Source: an uncultured Bacilli bacterium (lineage in GTDB: Bacteria > Bacillota_I > Bacilli_A > RF39 > UBA660). From it: a stretch of 64,000 bases of DNA. The position numbers and the translations under genes were made by a program. The notes under the pieces are model-generated. The model was given only the letters and a program-made list of their open reading frames with translations, made no database searches and was not told the DNA's origin. Below are positions 62,325 to 64,000 of this stretch, one piece after another; the stretch's first letter is position 1; every line of letters begins with the position of its first letter. Location of the stretch: contig CALVYD010000003.1 of NCBI GenBank assembly GCA_944371995.1, positions 1-64,000 of the forward strand, written 5' to 3'.

Positions 62325-64000
62325 TTATCTACTTCTTTCTAATTGATGTCTTAATATAAAGAAACATACAATTAATAATATAATCATCATCAATATAATA
62401 ATAGAAATATCTGTTGTAAAATGTTCTGCAGTAAAAGTATAGAAACTTTCCTCTTCTCTAACATAAGTTGGAATAATCTCTTGAATTACATCAGTTAAAT
62501 TATTTAGATTATTAGTAGTACCTAAAGCTTCTACAGACCAGCGACATAAAATAACATAAGATACTTTATTAATAACTCCCTCTAAAGGAAACATAATTCC
62601 AGAGAAAAGTAATTGTGGAACCAGTAACAACGGAGCAAAACTCATCGCAACACTAGCATTTTTAGATACAGTAGAAACAGTAAGACCTAATGCCGATGCG
62701 GAAACAATAGTCAAGAAACAAACTAAAATAGTTTCGAGTTTCCAAGACATGATAATTCCTTCATCAGGCACCTCCATAAATATAGAAACAGTAACAACTA
62801 GTAAAACAGATTGAAGCAGAGCTAATAAACACTGAACTATCATTTTCGAACCTAAATATGCTGGCAATTTTAAATTAGCCATATACTCTTTCTTTAAAAT
62901 AACTCGTTCCTTACATATTTCTTGAATGGAATTTAAAAACCCTAACCAGATAGAAGAACAAGACATAGCAAACAAAAACATCTTAGCTTCATCATAAGAG
63001 TGAAACACTTCATCACTAACAACACAAGTCAATAAATAAGCAATAATTGGCGCTTGCAACAACAATAACATTAATTGTTGTTTATTATTTAATATTGTTT
63101 TAGCATATCTTTTAGATAATGTAGAAAATTGCTTTATAAATGATTTTTTATTCTTTGCTCTAGTAACACTCTGATTTTCTTTACTAGTAACATGATCTTT
63201 ATAACTAGAATTATTAAATGTCTGATACCAGGTATCTGTATCTTTATTTAAAAAAGTATAAATATCAACAAAATCTGTTACATGGAAAAATTCTAACGCA
63301 TCTTTAGGAGGTCCAGAAAAACATAACCTTCCCTCAGATCCAAAAAAAGCAATTTTATCACATAGATGTAAATTTAAAGTAGTATGTGTAACTAATATAA
63401 TTGTTTTTCCACTATCAGCCATCTTACGAAGAGTTTGCATAATACTTCGTTCCGTACCAGGATCAAGACCACTAGTTGGTTCATCTAAAAAGAAAAGTTT
63501 AGGATCAGCAATTAATTCAACAGCAATACTAGCTCTTTTTCTTTGTCCTCCTGACAAATTCCTAATCATAACATCTTCTTTTCCTGTTAACTCTACAATA
63601 TCTAAAACAGTTTTAATTCTATTTTTCTTTTCACTATCAGTAGCATCATCTGGCATTCTTAAATCAGCTGCATATTTTAACATATCTCTTAATGTTAAAT
63701 CTGTAAATACAATATCTTGTTGTGGTACATAACCAATAATATTTTTTAATACTGCGTAATTAGCAAACAAATCATTACCATTGACATAAACCTTTCCACT
63801 AGTAGGTCTAGAAACACCACTAATACAGTTCATAAAAGTACTTTTACCAGCACCAGAACCACCAACAAAAGCAACAAATTGCCCTGGCTTAATAGATAAA
63901 TTAACATGTTGAGATATATCTTTTTTTCTACCCTTTACTTTTACTGTCTTAGTAATATCAACAGCATCTAAAGACACTCCATAATCACTCATCTGATATA
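62325..64000 (-). CDS. ABCG-type transporter, ATPase fused to permease (5' end off the window)
   Basis: At least 555 residues. The ATPase part has Walker A GGSGAGKST, signature LSGGQRKR and Walker B LFFLDEPTSGLD, with a Q-loop in YVPQQD. A linker leads to an ABC-2 permease with about six membrane helices (about 300-550; LLLLQAPIIAYLL and LLLVPQLLFSGIMFP). The frame stays open past the Met at 63992 to the window edge, so an N-terminal domain may be missing. In related proteins this is often an FHA phosphothreonine-binding domain, which would fit the kinase made next, but it cannot be seen here. Confidence 0.88.
   Translation of the reverse strand, partial: YQMSDYGVSLDAVDITKTVKVKGRKKDISQHVNLSIKPGQFVAFVGGSGAGKSTFMNCISGVSRPTSGKVYVNGNDLFANYAVLKNIIGYVPQQDIVFTDLTLRDMLKYAADLRMPDDATDSEKKNRIKTVLDIVELTGKEDVMIRNLSGGQRKRASIAVELIADPKLFFLDEPTSGLDPGTERSIMQTLRKMADSGKTIILVTHTTLNLHLCDKIAFFGSEGRLCFSGPPKDALEFFHVTDFVDIYTFLNKDTDTWYQTFNNSSYKDHVTSKENQSVTRAKNKKSFIKQFSTLSKRYAKTILNNKQQLMLLLLQAPIIAYLLTCVVSDEVFHSYDEAKMFLFAMSCSSIWLGFLNSIQEICKERVILKKEYMANLKLPAYLGSKMIVQCLLALLQSVLLVVTVSIFMEVPDEGIIMSWKLETILVCFLTIVSASALGLTVSTVSKNASVAMSFAPLLLVPQLLFSGIMFPLEGVINKVSYVILCRWSVEALGTTNNLNNLTDVIQEIIPTYVREEESFYTFTAEHFTTDISIIILMMIILLIVCFFILRHQLERSR

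Noticed and set aside
1-64000. Mycoplasma-type code (UGA as Trp)
   Set aside because: UGA serves as a real stop in several overlapping gene pairs (for example 46275-46277), Trp is encoded by UGG, and spore genes are present.

Overview
The window is A+T-rich bacterial DNA with tightly packed genes, Shine-Dalgarno sites of the AGGAGG/GAGGTG type and UGA used as a stop. It reads as a low-GC Firmicute of the Bacilli side. Spore genes (gpr, spoIIP, a yqxA-like gene, sirA) point to a spore-former. Bacillus-like gene orders support this: xerD-deoB, rpsT/gpr-spoIIP-yqxA, tkt-sirA-yneF and mutL-miaA. An uncultured gut Bacilli lineage is my inference; no 16S gene lies here.

Layout. 1-7 kb: xerD-deoB and a hypothetical gene, the AAA+ ATPase gene rarA/mgsA, and a three-gene ABC exporter. 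7-13 kb: an operon of two P-loop kinases, alaS and holA behind a compact T-box leader that looks alanine-specific, then an AI-2E/PerM-family membrane protein. 13-19 kb: a YigZ-family gene, an operon of unknown coiled-coil proteins, then the sporulation group. 19-28 kb: rpsT, a secreted transglutaminase-like protein, miaA, mutL, an orphan pseudopilin, uvrC, yneF, sirA, tkt and a YitT-type membrane protein.

29-38 kb is the least explained part. Six consecutive minus-strand genes of unknown function include a degenerate transglutaminase-like protein and a 983-residue protein. They stand divergent to a 602-residue gluzincin-type metallopeptidase. A solitary MvaI/BcnI-type nuclease follows, then two tRNA genes with an inverted, degenerate tRNA copy beside them. 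After these come a 33-residue membrane protein too short for normal gene calling and a HigBA-like toxin-antitoxin pair whose antitoxin carries an ImmA/IrrE peptidase domain. This accessory island next to tRNA genes is my best candidate for an undescribed system.

40.7-55 kb is a complete Wzx/Wzy-type surface polysaccharide locus read leftward from a strong promoter at about 54.87 kb. It holds the Wzz-like/BY-kinase/PHP-phosphatase module, a priming sugar transferase, three glycosyltransferases, a polymerase, an acyltransferase, a pyruvyltransferase-family protein and a flippase. Two LytR-CpsA-Psr ligases that can attach the polymer to the wall follow. 55-64 kb: a GNAT acetyltransferase, a large unknown protein, UDP-galactopyranose mutase (glf), gltX with tRNA-Gln beside it, a membrane Ser/Thr kinase with 13 extracellular Cys-pair repeats, and an ABCG-type transporter cut by the window edge.

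No insertion sequences, prophage genes, rRNA genes or CRISPR arrays were seen. Start sites were moved from the longest reading frame wherever a ribosome binding site clearly favoured an internal codon.
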